Shown here piece by piece: positions 1 through 9,945 of a DNA stretch of 64,000 bases. The DNA is from Branchinecta lynchi. Taxonomy: Eukaryota > Arthropoda > Branchiopoda > Anostraca > Branchinectidae. The number at the start of each line of letters is the position of its first letter. The stretch's first letter is position 1. The notes under the pieces were generated by a model that saw only the letters and a list, made by a program, of their open reading frames with translations, did no database searches and was not told where the DNA came from. The stretch is from positions 12,520,142 to 12,584,141 of the forward strand of contig JAKZAP010000015.1 in assembly GCA_023053575.1 (NCBI GenBank). The letters run 5' to 3'. A program made the translations under genes and the position numbers.

Positions 1-640
1 TCCTCTCTCCCTTCTCCTCTCTGATTGGTCAATACAGTGCGGGTGTTCAATATGCATAAACAGGTATACGGGAATGCAGACGAGCTGCCAAATCAGATGA
101 AACGAATTCTCCTTTTCTTGACACTTTGTCAGAATCGAGAACCGGTAAAGCCTCGCGATTCTGCAGAATCGAAAGTTTCTCCGATAGTGAATTCTCGATT
201 CTCCTCTCTCCCTTCTCCTCTCTGATTGGTCAATACAGTGCGGGTGTTCAATATGCATAAACAGGTATACGGGAATGCAGACGAGCTGCCAAATCAGATG
301 AAACGAATTCTCCTTTTCTTGACACTTTGTCAGAATCGAGAACCGGTAAAGCCTCGCGATTCTGCAGAATCGAAAGTTGCTCCGATAGTGAATTCTCGAT
401 TCTCCTCTCTCCCTTCTCCTCTCTGATTGGTCAATACAGTGCGGATGTTCAATATGCATAAACAAGGTATACCGGATGCAGACGAGCTGCCAAATTAGTG
501 TTTTTGTCAAAAGCGAGAATGATGAAGCGAGAAGAGCAAAAACGGTAATTTGTACGAGAATCGAGCATTCAGAAGCGAGAACGGAGAACTGAGAATTCAG
601 ATCAAAAACACAACTATTGTTTAGCTGCTAAATTTGTTTC
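1..640 (+). repeat. LTR-like promoter block with 201-bp tandem units
   Basis: Two complete 201-bp units (about 1-201 and 202-402) and a diverged third (to about 500) lie head to tail; the first two differ by about one base over most of their length. Each has a CCAAT-type box (GATTGGTCAATA) and the motif TTCTGCAGAATC. Because 201 is divisible by three, each unit shows a 66-codon frame starting MVNTVRVF, which I read as accidental. After the third unit comes a segment (about 500-640) matching, in order, the block at 45,200-45,560 (plus) and 28,980-29,760 (minus): TTAGTGTTTT, AAGCGAGAA, GAGAATTC, then a GCCAGA box. Repeated upstream units, a CCAAT box and conserved order across loci suggest U3-R-U5 of an LTR element, but no TG...CA ends, TSD, primer site or gag/pol were identified. 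It could instead be a promoter-bearing non-LTR repeat. Confidence 0.45.
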
Positions 641-1465
641 CCGCCAGAAACGAGCCCCAAAATCGACAATCATCGAGTCACGGGGGAACGAAAAGAGCTG
701 GTGGACTCGAACTCAGGATTCGTCTCGAGACACCTTTTTCAAGGACTCGCCTCAGACTTGTCTTTCACGGAGCTGTCCGTCCGCCAGAGCTGTGGACTCG
801 GACTCTGGACGTCTCTTGAGACGCCTTTTCAAGGACTCGGACATGTCTCCAGCAGCTCTGGGAACGACGCCATAATTTCAGTAAATAAAAGAAGGTGCAT
901 TTTATATGGTGAAATGCCAACTGAGCTTACCCTCAAGTCTATTTTTGCTTCATTTATCTGATATCTGAGATTTAAAGAGATTTCATCATCCTTCTCAGAA
1001 CTGTATCCCGCTGTTTCAACCAGGTGATCCATGTGTGTAAGCAGACTGTCAAGGGCAAATCTAAAAAGAAAGAAAAAAATCGTCACTAGGCTATCTTTTT
1101 GTACTGTACTCAGCCGGGAGCATTTTTGTTTTTCAGTTCACAACTTATAAAATGTTTCCATCTCAAGGGCGTCTTCCCCATTAAAATTATATATTTGGTT
1201 TTCACCACGAGACCCCACCTTGTGGGTCCTGGCTTGTCTACGTGGCTCCGACATTGGAGTCCTAGACTTCTAAATTATATTCGAAAGGACTGTTTCTGGT
1301 TTATTGGTCACGGTACAATAGTCCCTTCTGTAAAGTGCCATCTACGTATTATTATTAATTTCCGTGACATGGGGATGTGATCGATTTGCCTTCGGGCGGG
1401 ATCACTGTTGCCATGGCCGGCTTCTTCTAGACTATTGTAGTGGTTTGCGGACTCTGTTCACAAGC
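641..1465. other. Intergenic stretch, no supported gene
   Basis: The stretch 700-850 contains repeated GGACTCG and TCTCGAGACACC/TCTTGAGACGCC pieces, a short imperfect duplication. At 1104-1150 there is a truncated copy of the sequence that follows the tRNA-like unit at 1466 (shared GGAGCATTTTTGT, TTTCAGTTCAC and TATAAAAT), so it is probably a second SINE-like tail. No convincing exon was seen on either strand. Confidence 0.4.
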
Positions 1466-1538
1466 CCCTCGGTAGATCAAATGGTAAAGCGCCTGCATTG
1501 CAAGCAGAGGGTCCTGGGTTCAAATCCCGGCCAAGGAG
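1466..1538 (+). repeat. tRNA-Ala(UGC)-like SINE head / tRNA pseudogene
   Basis: The T-arm is well formed (CTGGG, loop TTCAAAT, CCCGG) and gives a perfect B box, GGTTCAAATCC. The anticodon arm CCTGC-ATTGCAA-GCAGA pairs at 4 of 5 positions and presents anticodon TGC, that is alanine. An A box can be read in GGTAGATCAAATGG. The acceptor stem (CCCTCGG with CCAAGGA) has two mismatches and the D stem is poor, so it is unlikely to be a working tRNA. The sequence straight after it (GCATTTTTGTCTTTCAGTTC) recurs at 1118-1150 without the tRNA part, which fits a tRNA-derived SINE rather than a lone tRNA gene. Confidence 0.55.
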
Positions 1539-2884
1539 CATTTTTGTCTTTCAGTTCACTACCTATAAAATATTAGGCCTAAATGAATACTGTAACACAG
1601 TAACACAGATTTTGTTTGGCTCTGCAACCCCTTCGACGGTCCTATAAGACCAAGAAATCAAACAATGGCACCACGAGAAGGATTCTAAACCGTCGAATGT
1701 ATCGTTACGCTAAGGCCAAAGAGTGTTGGGGTTTAGAAATCTTTTTTTTTTTAGGGAGGGTTATCTTTGGAGGAATAAAAATTGATTGTTAGCGCTCGTA
1801 GTGATAGTCTCCACCTGGGAATTCTGAGAAAATATGTGGGAAGTGTTAAGGTCCTTACTTCGCCCAATGTGTGGTAATGTGGATGAAAATTTGTTTTATT
1901 TAATGTGTGAATGTGTGGCACTGAACGATTTGAGAGTTGAAATATTTGGGGAGCGACTTTTCGGGGAAGGTTGGTTGATTTAAGTTGATTTAAGTTTAAG
2001 GAGAAAAGTTTGTTTGGGGTTTGGATGGTTCTTGCAGATAGGTTGGAAGCATAGAGAAGAATTTTTGAAGCTAGGGTTTACTAGAAGAATTGTTTCTTTG
2101 TTGTTTTTTTATTTTTTTATCCCATTTTTGGTTCAATGAATTTCAAACTGGTTCTCCGGTGAGGTTGTTACAATAAGCGCCTATTGCACCAATCTTAAAT
2201 TGGGGGGCTACACTACGTTATCTGGTGTGTCGGAAAACCTTATACATGAAATGTTATGCAGAACAAGCATTGCCGGAAATAGCCAAAAAAGCCTCTACTG
2301 ACTTTTTTGTTTTTTCGATTATGTCGGAAAATTCAGCAGATACTTTTTCCGATTTTCGGCTCTTCCTGATGGCAACGCTTATTATGCTTAACATTTTCAA
2401 ACACTACAGACAACATCCGAAGTGTTGTCTGTTACGCATTGCCTGTTGAAACCGCGCATCCTTCTGCTGTCTGTTATGAAACTTCTGACAGTGTAGTAAC
2501 CAAACAATCAGCATCTGCGTACGATGTCCAGGGGCATCATTTGGGTGGGGCTGGGGGGGGGGGGGCTGCCCCCGTGGCTTTCCAAGGGAGTCCAGAGCTA
2601 CCCAGGAAAAATATCCAGGAAAAATATCCAGAAAAAATCAGTTTCTAGTCAGAACTGTGACTTCTGGTTGCGCCATATCAGTTGACCAAGCTCACTCATG
2701 AAAAGTGAACACTTTTTAATCCGAGATAATGATTGTTCGAGGATCGAATGTCTTCAAGGCGCGTTTGAGCCTCGGCTAGTCGTGTGTCTGAACCAGAGGT
2801 CTGAACTTCGAACATGGTGAGAGACATCATCTTTGTAACACGACTTACATGACAATACATGATTTTGTTTCTTGGATAGCTCAG
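1539..2884. other. Intergenic, poly-G repeat end at 2529
   Basis: No gene is supported. At 2529 a CAGGGGCATCA motif is followed by a G-tract and a C-run, then short A-rich tandem bits (CCAGGAAAAATAT twice). This has the same layout as the ends of CAGGGGC-type hAT-like elements elsewhere in the window (18,587 and 52,017). I could not find the partner end. Confidence 0.35.
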
Positions 2885-2939
2885 GGCCGCCTTGGAAACT
2901 CAAATGGGGGGCACCACAGTTTCTTTATCTTGTTAAACG
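2885..2939 (+). CDS. Candidate internal exon (phase-compatible with 6595)
   Basis: A 55-nt open stretch lies between an acceptor (GATAGCTCAG) and a donor (G|GTAAGA). In the frame that enters with two bases it reads PPWKLKWGAPQFLYLVK and leaves two bases of a codon, exactly the phase needed to join the candidate exon at 6595. It is short, 3.6 kb from the next candidate, and several repeats intervene, so the link is weak. No family is recognised. Confidence 0.2.
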
Positions 2940-3977
2940 GTAAGAAAAGGTTTAAATCTATGTTATTGTGTTTAATGTGGTTCGTAAACCTGAGAAGAGG
3001 ACTGATTTTTCTTCTTATACCAATACTGTGATGCCTATTTCATCCTTGTTTCCGGCTTTCCTCTTCTGTTTAAGCTTTCTGTGTTTTAGCTTTCTGTCTG
3101 AGTGCACTTAACTATTACTCTTGCTATTCTAAAAGCAACTATCTCCCTTCTTTCTTTCCTAGATGCCACCACCTTCTAACATTTTAATAGGAAACTCCTC
3201 GAGACTACATGTCCTATTCACTCATGTCAAAGGTTTCACAAATTCACTCCCTTTTTAGCATTGTCCAGAAATTTTGGAATTTTTATTCCTGAGTCATTGA
3301 AAATAGGAAGGTTCATTCTATGCCACCCTTTTTCTTCTTCATTAATTTCTGTCAATTTCGTAAAAATTCTATCCATTTCTGCAATTTTTCTGAAGGACCT
3401 GTTACCAATACATGGCAGAACGGGGTGAGACCGGTATGCAGAACTGAGGTTGCTATTCCGTTGATCATCCAGCAGAACGGAAGGAAGAATGAGACACAAC
3501 TCGTTCTCTGTTCTGATAAAAAGCGGCCATAGCACTAAGGCGTTCTACTAAAAACCGCTTATAGGAGAACGGAAAACGGAGGCTAGAGTAATTCATACCG
3601 GTTCACTGTTGCAATTGGTCGCAGAATTCTGCGATTTGTCACGCTTTTCGACTTCTCCCCAGATTCACTGTTGTTGAAAAGTTGTCACAGGAAATCGCAC
3701 GTATGCCAGAAATGTCGCGAACTCTGCAGTTACGAAGCAGTTTGGCCAATTTCAGAGCACCTCTTTTCGGAGAAAGGATTTTTTTATTTTTATGATTATT
3801 AGCTCCTCTTACAAAAGCAAGTTGGAACCTTTGAATCTATCAGAGTTTTTGTTGAAACTGGAAAAATAACCAAATTTAGTTGGCGCCAGAATATCACAGA
3901 TTTTTGCAGCTAAGTGTATGATCGATGTTCCTTTAGGGAAAAGTAGCAACACTGTTCCGTTTTGGTTTAGTCGCGGA
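2940..3977. other. Intergenic, nothing clear
   Basis: There is T-rich sequence and a short opposed-frame region at 3236-3535 where both strands are open, but neither frame has recognisable motifs or splice signals. I see no repeat family here. Confidence 0.3.
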
Positions 3978-4301
3978 CAGGGTTGCCACATGTCGGACGG
4001 TAGTGTGAATTGTCACTCCATTTTGTTTTTTTGTCACTCTTGTCCTACGTAGGACATAAAATCACTCTATTTCAGAAAATGGCCAATTGTGTTATTTTTG
4101 CAGAAGGGATTCCGACCAGAACTGAATATTTCAAGTTTTTTTTTCATGAAAGTAAAATTAAGATGTGTAATTTTTACAGAGGCGATTCCGACCAAAAGTG
4201 AACTCACTCCCTGTTTTGGGCCAAAAGTCACTGTCTAAATATTTTCACTCTCTGTTGTGGTCCAAAAGTCACTCTCTAAATATTTTGATGTGGCAACACT
4301 G
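3978..4301. mobile_element. 324-bp hAT-type MITE with exact 8-bp TSD
   Basis: The element begins CAGGGTTGCCACAT and ends ATGTGGCAACACTG, a 14-bp terminal inverted repeat with one mismatch. It is flanked by the perfect 8-bp direct repeat GTCGCGGA (3970-3977 and 4302-4309). An 8-bp TSD and a CAGGGTTGCC-type end are hAT hallmarks. Inside are imperfect tandem pieces of the type CCAAAAGTCACTCTC-TAAATATTTT (about 4190-4290). There is no coding capacity, so it is non-autonomous. Confidence 0.85.
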
Positions 4302-4756
4302 GTCGCGGATCGGCAAGCGATCTGCCCCGCGATCGTCTCTAAACACATTGCATTCGCGACTCAATGTGTTATGCGTCTTGATAATAAATCGGAATGATTT
4401 TGCAGCTGCTCTTGGCCAACTAATGGACATAAGCCTAACAATCTATTACACCATTCACAAGAAACTTCATTCGTCAATTAAATCCATTATTCAGACAACT
4501 AAAACGGAAAACCCGAAAAACAGATTTCAGAAAATAGACGAATTTCGTTGTAAATTTCCGCCTCAGACAGACAAATTGGCTGGGATCCAGTGAAAAACCC
4601 GTCACGTAGAAACAATACGTTAATATTTGCGTGAGGAATTTCTCCACTCACAGCTGTCTACGCAATATCGAAAACGTGGCAATGTTAGGACATGTCGATG
4701 AATTTTATCACGCATTCAACACCAAAAGCATAAAAGTATGAAAAGACCAAAACTAC
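4302..4756. other. Intergenic, nothing clear
   Basis: An open frame of 131 codons covers 4198-4593 but starts inside the MITE and crosses its boundary, so it is not a gene. No other feature is seen. Confidence 0.35.
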
Positions 4757-5055
4757 GAGCGTGTTCCACCCTTCTAACAATAGAAACTATTAGTCACTAT
4801 TTTCGTTCTACCTCGTAAAAAGTTACACGCTGACCGTTCCAACCTCGAAATAGTAACTAATAGTATCTATTTGCTTACCATACTCGGGAGCGTAGTAAGC
4901 GTGGTAACTACGCATCTCTGTAACGTGATTGGTCGGATTCGCCCGTGGCATGATATTCTGCTGGAAAATAGAAAAAATCTTCCAGCCTTGACGTTAAAAA
5001 GCTAGAATTCGTGACATCATGCGTAGTAACTACGTAGGTAGGATGGAACACGCTC
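4757..5055. mobile_element. GAGCGTG MITE, 3-bp TSD (TAC)
   Basis: The element begins GAGCGTGTTCCACCCT and ends with its inverse, GATGGAACACGCTC. The flanks repeat TAC (4754-4756 and 5056-5058). The interior repeats TAGTAACTATTAGT-like words and a CGTAGTTACTACG palindrome near both ends. Two further clean copies (38,989 and 42,329) have TSDs TAA and TTT, so the ends and the 3-bp duplication are well supported. This fits a PIF/Harbinger-type MITE, although TAC is not the usual TWA target. Confidence 0.8.
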
Positions 5056-5812
5056 TACACTGAGCTTCTGACAACGAGGCGAATGCGCAAGAAACAGAAA
5101 AGGAAGAAAAAGACTAATCTTCTCCCAAGGAAAAATTACAATATATCATATCCGTGATACCAAAAGATGGCTGAGCGCAAGAAACTTGGACATTCAGGGA
5201 CGAACGAAAGGTCTGGTATCGGGGTTTGTTTTAATCAGATAGTGGATAACTCCAGGCAAAGGCGTTACTAGCCAGAATATTTGTTTGGGAGGCAAGGTAT
5301 TTAGGCCTAACGACTGGCTGGATATTTTACCGACTGATTTTCAAGAAAAACTGACAACATTTAAGGAAAAATTGACTTCTTTATCGAAGAATCGACTTTT
5401 TCCTCTCTTTTTTTTCAACTCGAACGTATTTACAGAAAATTACCGACCGACAACACTGGGGGGAGGGGTCCAGCATACCACCCTACGGAGGGAAGATGGA
5501 GGAGCACATATACGCAAAACAGGAACTAATCTTAGTTTACTTCGTTCTTAATTTCCTTCTTTCGGTACTATTTAACTGGTCCGACTTAGCTTCTTTCGGT
5601 ACTATTTAACTGGTCCGACTGAGTCTAAAGGATGACCTTATTGGTATCAAACAGTTGTCTATCGACCGACCAAGGACATTCCCCTCTTGACCATCACAGG
5701 AATCGTTTATCCTTATTTGACAACTTTCTTAAATAGTTGTCCTTGGGACCGACTAGCTCATGACGAAATGGTCATTAGATCAATTGTCTAAGTAATAGTT
5801 GCGGTTTTGCAG
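5056..5812. other. Intergenic with short tandem duplication
   Basis: A 33-bp unit (CTTCTTTCGGTACTATTTAA onwards) is duplicated at 5557 and 5590. The segment 5280-5470 has ACCGACTG/AAAAATTGAC-type words and a G-tract and resembles 18,300-18,590, so it is probably a decayed copy of the same poly-G repeat family. No gene is seen. Confidence 0.35.
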
Positions 5813-6493
5813 ATACCATGGTATCTGTTACCACGGTAACTGGATCTGCAATTAGTCGTTTTTGCAGTTATCGTGGTATCTGATATACGGTTGCTCTGCA
5901 AAAACGACTATTGCCGAAACTGCACTTTTCGAAGTCATCCCAAAAGAAAGTGATATCCAGTTAAAGTGCTAAACTTCTCTCTTACCAATTCGACAAAATT
6001 TGATTAAAGTGCGATCACATTCCAGATACCACGATCAGTTACTACGGTCGGACACGACTGGCCAGATACCACGATAACTGCAAAAACACCTTTTGACCGT
6101 GGTATCAGATACCACGATAACTGCAAAAACGAGTTTAGACCGTGGTATCAGATACCACGGTATCTGCAAAAACGCAACTAATGAATCATAGATAGGAATA
6201 AATGTCTCTGGGTCGAAGTGTCCACGAAACGAGGCGCGCACTAGGAAGAATTTTTCATGACACGATCTTTCCAAATTGTCGGTGCATTGCGAATGACTGT
6301 TACTACCCTAATGTCCTGGTATCAGATACCACGGTGTCTGCAAAAACGCAACTAATGAATCATAGATAGAAATAAATGTCTCTCGGTCGAAGTGTCCACG
6401 AAACGAGCCGCGCACTAGGAAGAATTTTTCATGGCACGATCTTTTCAAACTGTCGGCGCATTGCGAATGACTGTTGCTACCCTAATGTCCTGG
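5813..6493. repeat. GATACC palindromic array and 174-bp tandem duplication
   Basis: The near-palindrome GTGGTATC-A-GATACCAC recurs, with 43-bp spaced units starting at about 6065, 6108 and 6151. Each unit is followed by (G)CAAAAAC words. Similar half-sites occur at 5813-5826 (GATACCATGGTATC) and 5870. A 174-bp unit from 6146 is then tandemly duplicated at 6320-6493 with a few substitutions. Dense inverted words of this kind can be transposase-binding subterminal repeats or a protein-binding array; no terminal repeats were found to decide. Confidence 0.6.
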
Positions 6494-6594
6494 GACTCTC
6501 CTACCCCGGGGACCCGTTTTTGTTTGCACTCGAGATTTTAACATAAGGATCTACGCTTTTCCACTTACCCGGATAAATGAATCTTAATCTTCAG

Positions 6595-6693
6595 GTATCC
6601 CCATGCACAATCCATGCTGCAAGTTTCTGAGGATGGTTCTGATAACGCTTTGATTGGGGATCAAAGGAATTATGACCTACGATACTTGTTCAG
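6595..6693 (+). CDS. Candidate internal exon of an unrecognised gene
   Basis: A 99-nt segment lies between acceptor ATCTTCAG and donor CAG|GTAATT. Entered with one base it reads YPHAQSMLQVSEDGSDNALI and continues GDQRNYDLRYLF with no stop. It exits with two bases (AG), which the next candidate exon at 8082 completes to AGA. The acidic and polar composition looks like ordinary protein. I do not recognise the family. The opposite strand also has a possible donor here but contains stops, so plus is preferred. Confidence 0.45.
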
Positions 6694-8081
6694 GTAATTC
6701 GATCTAAGTGAAGGGTCGCAAGGAGGCAATAGCCTTTTTTTATTTACAACTTTTAAAATTTCCACTTGGGATTTACGACAGGAGTCTGGTAATAATCACA
6801 AATGAAAGTTTCGGTTACAAGAGGCTTCTTACCTGTAGGCTATCGCTGCTTCCGCATATGCTGCAGCAGATTCCACCATCACTGATATTGCTTTATGAAC
6901 TGCAGAGACAGATGTTCTTCCAACTAGTTGAGATCGTTGCAAGTCTTGATGCTTCCACTTTACAATATAAAAAAAAGTCAGCCACCATAATTCAGCTGCT
7001 GAAAAGCAGGATTTACAGCCTTTTGTGTTATTTCAGACTCAGACAATTTTCTATCTATTTGGTTCAAGAGCTCATTTTAACATAAGATTGATAATACCAA
7101 ATTGTTTTCTTGAGAAGCTGTTATAAGCGATTTGTCAGCTGTATGCTGTATGTCAGCGATTTCAAGTCCATCAAAACTAGTAGGCCTCCTGAGGTCATCT
7201 TGGTATGCCTGTGCCTTTTGTTATTTATTTATTAATCTGTGGGGTAGGCCCAGGAAATCTAGCCAAAACTCAGGGTACAAATAGCCCAGTGTCTCAATCC
7301 CCCAATTCAGGATCGATGGTAAAACGTCACTCTAAAATACAACTGAGGAAAACATGCATCTACTTAGCCAACACTACAGCTATTTTATGCAAAGATAAGT
7401 TGAAGAACCGACGAGGAAGCTTTAACATGCCAAAGTAACCTGCTATACTGTAGCAATACTCACCGAAATTGGCTAGTTTTAATCTGTTCTAAAATCTTAA
7501 GATGGAAGCAATTGTGCCTACTGAACCTGTAGTTGGCAAGCAGCCTAGGAGTTTAGGCCTGATCGGCAAGCAGTCTGTAAGCTACTCATTGCTTAAGGAA
7601 GAAAGTATTAATTTAAGGTAAAAAAAAAAAAAAAAAAGCAATTTCAGGTAACGTTCCAACAGATCTCTAAATAGACACTGTAAAAAAAAATCTTGCATTA
7701 TTTGGTATTGGGATTAAGCTCTACTTCGTATTTATCTTATCTTAGTAGATATAAAATTATTCCCAGTAGCAAATACTGGAGTTAACTTTAATATTATATT
7801 TCTTATCTCGCATTTATATTTCTTTTTGTCTTTGAAGTGTGCGAGGACAGCACTGCCTTTCTCATTTTGTGATTTAGGTTGGATGAAAAAGCAGAGTGCT
7901 GCATCTTTCTAGACCTACTGAGTTTTTTCTTGCTACAAAAACAAAGCTTTCTGACATGGAGCGGTACAACTCTTCTTTTAATTTATATTGTAACATGATA
8001 TAGCCATCTCAGAGAGCTACCGGATATTCACCTATGGTAAAGCTATGCCGTCAACACTTGTTTGCTAGAGTTTTGGCTCAG
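6694..8081. other. Putative intron, no other supported gene
   Basis: The stretch is A/T-rich with a 19-A run at about 7621. A plus-strand frame at 6708-7085 has no motif and reads straight through from the intron side. A minus-strand segment at about 6833-6955 ends at a good donor (CAG|GTAAGA) and was considered as an exon, but it opposes the candidate gene and is listed as rejected. Confidence 0.3.
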
Positions 8082-8142
8082 AAAAGATAAAACCCAATTG
8101 GCGGAAGAGGTTTATGTCATCGAACGTGGATTCTGGAGTACG
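8082..8142 (+). CDS. Candidate internal exon of an unrecognised gene
   Basis: A 61-nt segment follows acceptor TTTTGGCTCAG and is followed by donor ACG|GTAAAT. The first base completes an arginine codon from the exon at 6595; the rest reads KDKTQLAEEVYVIERGFWST and ends in phase 0. That phase is what the terminal exon at 8894 needs. Three consecutive phase matches raise the likelihood that 6595, 8082 and 8894 are exons of one gene, but no homology is recognised. Confidence 0.45.
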
Positions 8143-8893
8143 GTAAATATTTTCTTAACAAGTATTCAAATTAAAGTCATTGCCCAGTGTTTTGGTAGCA
8201 GTCGTATTTATTGATTGTAGCAACTTTGGTATGTTACTAGTTACAGACTAGTTAGCCCTTTCCAACAGAAACACTGTCCTTTTCCTGGCAATTTCCTGAT
8301 TTACTAGTCATTCCTTAAGGATTAGGCCAAGCTTTGATTTGAATCATCTCTGGTCATAAGAAACTGGAACAGTGGTATAGCCTGTTATAAGGTTATAGCA
8401 CTGTCATTGCCAAACACTACAGGTGATTGCACGAGTGAAAAAAAACACAGAGAACTATAGATAAACCATACCAAAAAGCCAATGCTCGTATTGTGTCTAT
8501 GGTTCCCAAGATTTTCTGAGAGTTGGTCTATAAGTCCTTAGAGAAGCTTGAATGTGTTTTATCTTCCACTGGTGAAACTATAGCAGATCTTAGCAAATGT
8601 GCATATGTTCCAAGGTATGAGCTGAATGGTTACATATGTTCTGGTCTCCGGATTGCAAGGACATGAGAAGACAACTGGTATATGTTCCTATGTTCCTAGG
8701 GATGTGTGGAATTGTTAAGTATATGCCGGTCACTGGATTACAAGAAAGTCAGAAGACAACTAATGTATGTTTAAATGGTTTCTCGTAATCACTGAACCTG
8801 CAAAATAATTTTGACATAGAACATATAGAAAAAAAACTGACAAATTTCTTTCCGTCCATTTTGATTTATTGATTACATCTCATTCCAAGTCAG

Positions 8894-8971
8894 GTTGGAG
8901 TCAAGGAGTATTTAAACGCAACTACTAAGAAAGGACAGTTAGAACGGAGTCCGGCGGAATCAGCTAGTTGA
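8894..8971 (+). CDS. Candidate terminal exon with stop codon
   Basis: After acceptor CCAAGTCAG the phase-0 frame reads VGVKEYLNATTKKGQLERSP, then AESAS and a TGA stop. The sequence is charged and has a plausible C-terminal composition. Joined to 6595 and 8082 it gives a continuous 79-residue C-terminus of an unknown protein. A good polyadenylation signal close downstream is not evident; AATAAA first appears near 9,936, inside a SINE-like region. Confidence 0.4.
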   Translation, partial: VGVKEYLNATTKKGQLERSPAESAS

Positions 8972-9790
8972 TGATTGTAATTGCTGGTTGCATCTTTGTT
9001 CGCCTTTTCACTTACCATTTTAACAGCTTTTTACTTTTTCTGCGTTTTCCTAATACGGTCCTAGGAAATGTTTGAACATATCCGTTTTTTGTCAAAAAGG
9101 CAAACACCGAATTTCGCTTTTCTTCGTGCCTTGCAAAAAGGAACTCGTTGCAGTTGACTAGTTACACTCTCCTTTTTGCTTTTGCCTTACAATTATTATC
9201 AGTTAGCCCGAAATCTAGTCAAAGTGATATAAGCACTAGTTTTGCATTTCAAATGCCTGGATGGCATCTGTCAAAAATTAAATTTTTTTTTTTCAAGAGA
9301 AACAGAGAACTACTTAGTAGAAAAGATGATTTCGAAAACAGTGAAAATCTCCAAAAAAGCTAAAAGTTACAGCCGAAAAGGGAAAAGCAAAAGCCCCCCA
9401 AAAAGGCTACTGCTATTTCAGAACTGATGCCACCTATTAGAAGATTCTGCTAAAGCCAGCTTGTCAGGCTCGGAAGTCGTATTAACACTTTATTTTGGTC
9501 TAGACACAAAAAAAAAATAATAGTAAGACTAGGAGTGTAAGACTCGTGCATTTTCTTGCGACAACAACTACAGGAAATCTTCCAACCAGAGTAACTTAAA
9601 AAAAAAATATCTATTTTTAAATTCCTCAGAAAAGTCAGACTTAAGGCAGACTATCCAAACATGCATAATTCAAGGACCAATTGTATCAAAATAATCTAAG
9701 ACTGTCGAGTCAAATAGTTTTGGTATTATTTTGATCCATAAACTGTATCAAGCAGTACATTCAGCTCTTACAACAAGTAAGGTTAGCTGT
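8972..9790. other. Intergenic, nothing clear
   Basis: A/T-rich sequence with A-runs. Just before it (8610-8770) two similar stretches of about 95 bp (…ATTGCAAGGACATGAGAAGAC… and …ATTACAAGAAAGTCAGAAGAC…) suggest an old tandem duplication. No gene was found. Confidence 0.3.
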
Positions 9791-9945
9791 AACAGGGAAA
9801 AGTTCCCACAAAGAGGATGCAGGTTCGATCCTCTGCCGGTCGGTCACCATTTTGCTTCAGAACAAAAGCAACTTGGGACTGAGGGTTCGATCCGCACCCT
9901 AGCCCTCAACCTTTTTGCTCCCATACCAGACAATAAAAGCCACTT
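9791..9945 (+). repeat. SINE-like segment with two Pol III B boxes
   Basis: GGTTCGATCC, a perfect B box, occurs twice, at 9822-9831 (inside a T-arm-like GCAGG...CTCTGC context) and at 9884-9893 (GAGGGTTCGATCCGCACCC). The 3' part, CTTTTTGCTCCCATACCAGA followed by CAATAAAAGCC, could be a tail. No complete tRNA fold can be drawn for either. A tRNA-derived, possibly dimeric, SINE is the likely reading. Confidence 0.4.

Noticed and set aside
25..426. Two identical 66-codon frames MVNTVRVF... in tandem
   Set aside because: They arise because a 201-bp promoter-like repeat is divisible by three; composition is not protein-like and homologous copies elsewhere have no frame.
1466..1538. Functional tRNA-Ala gene
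   Set aside because: Acceptor and D stems have several mismatches and no Pol III T-run terminator follows at the expected place.
4198..4593. 131-codon open frame on plus
   Set aside because: It begins inside the hAT MITE and crosses its end; no motif or splice signals.
6833..6955. Minus-strand exon reading LVGRTSVSAVHKAISVMVES with a GTAAGA donor
   Set aside because: It opposes the plus-strand candidate gene, no second minus exon with matching phase was found, and the acceptor is unclear.
6708..7085. 125-codon open frame on plus
   Set aside because: Hydrophobic, low-complexity translation of A/T-rich DNA following a candidate exon; no recognisable domain.
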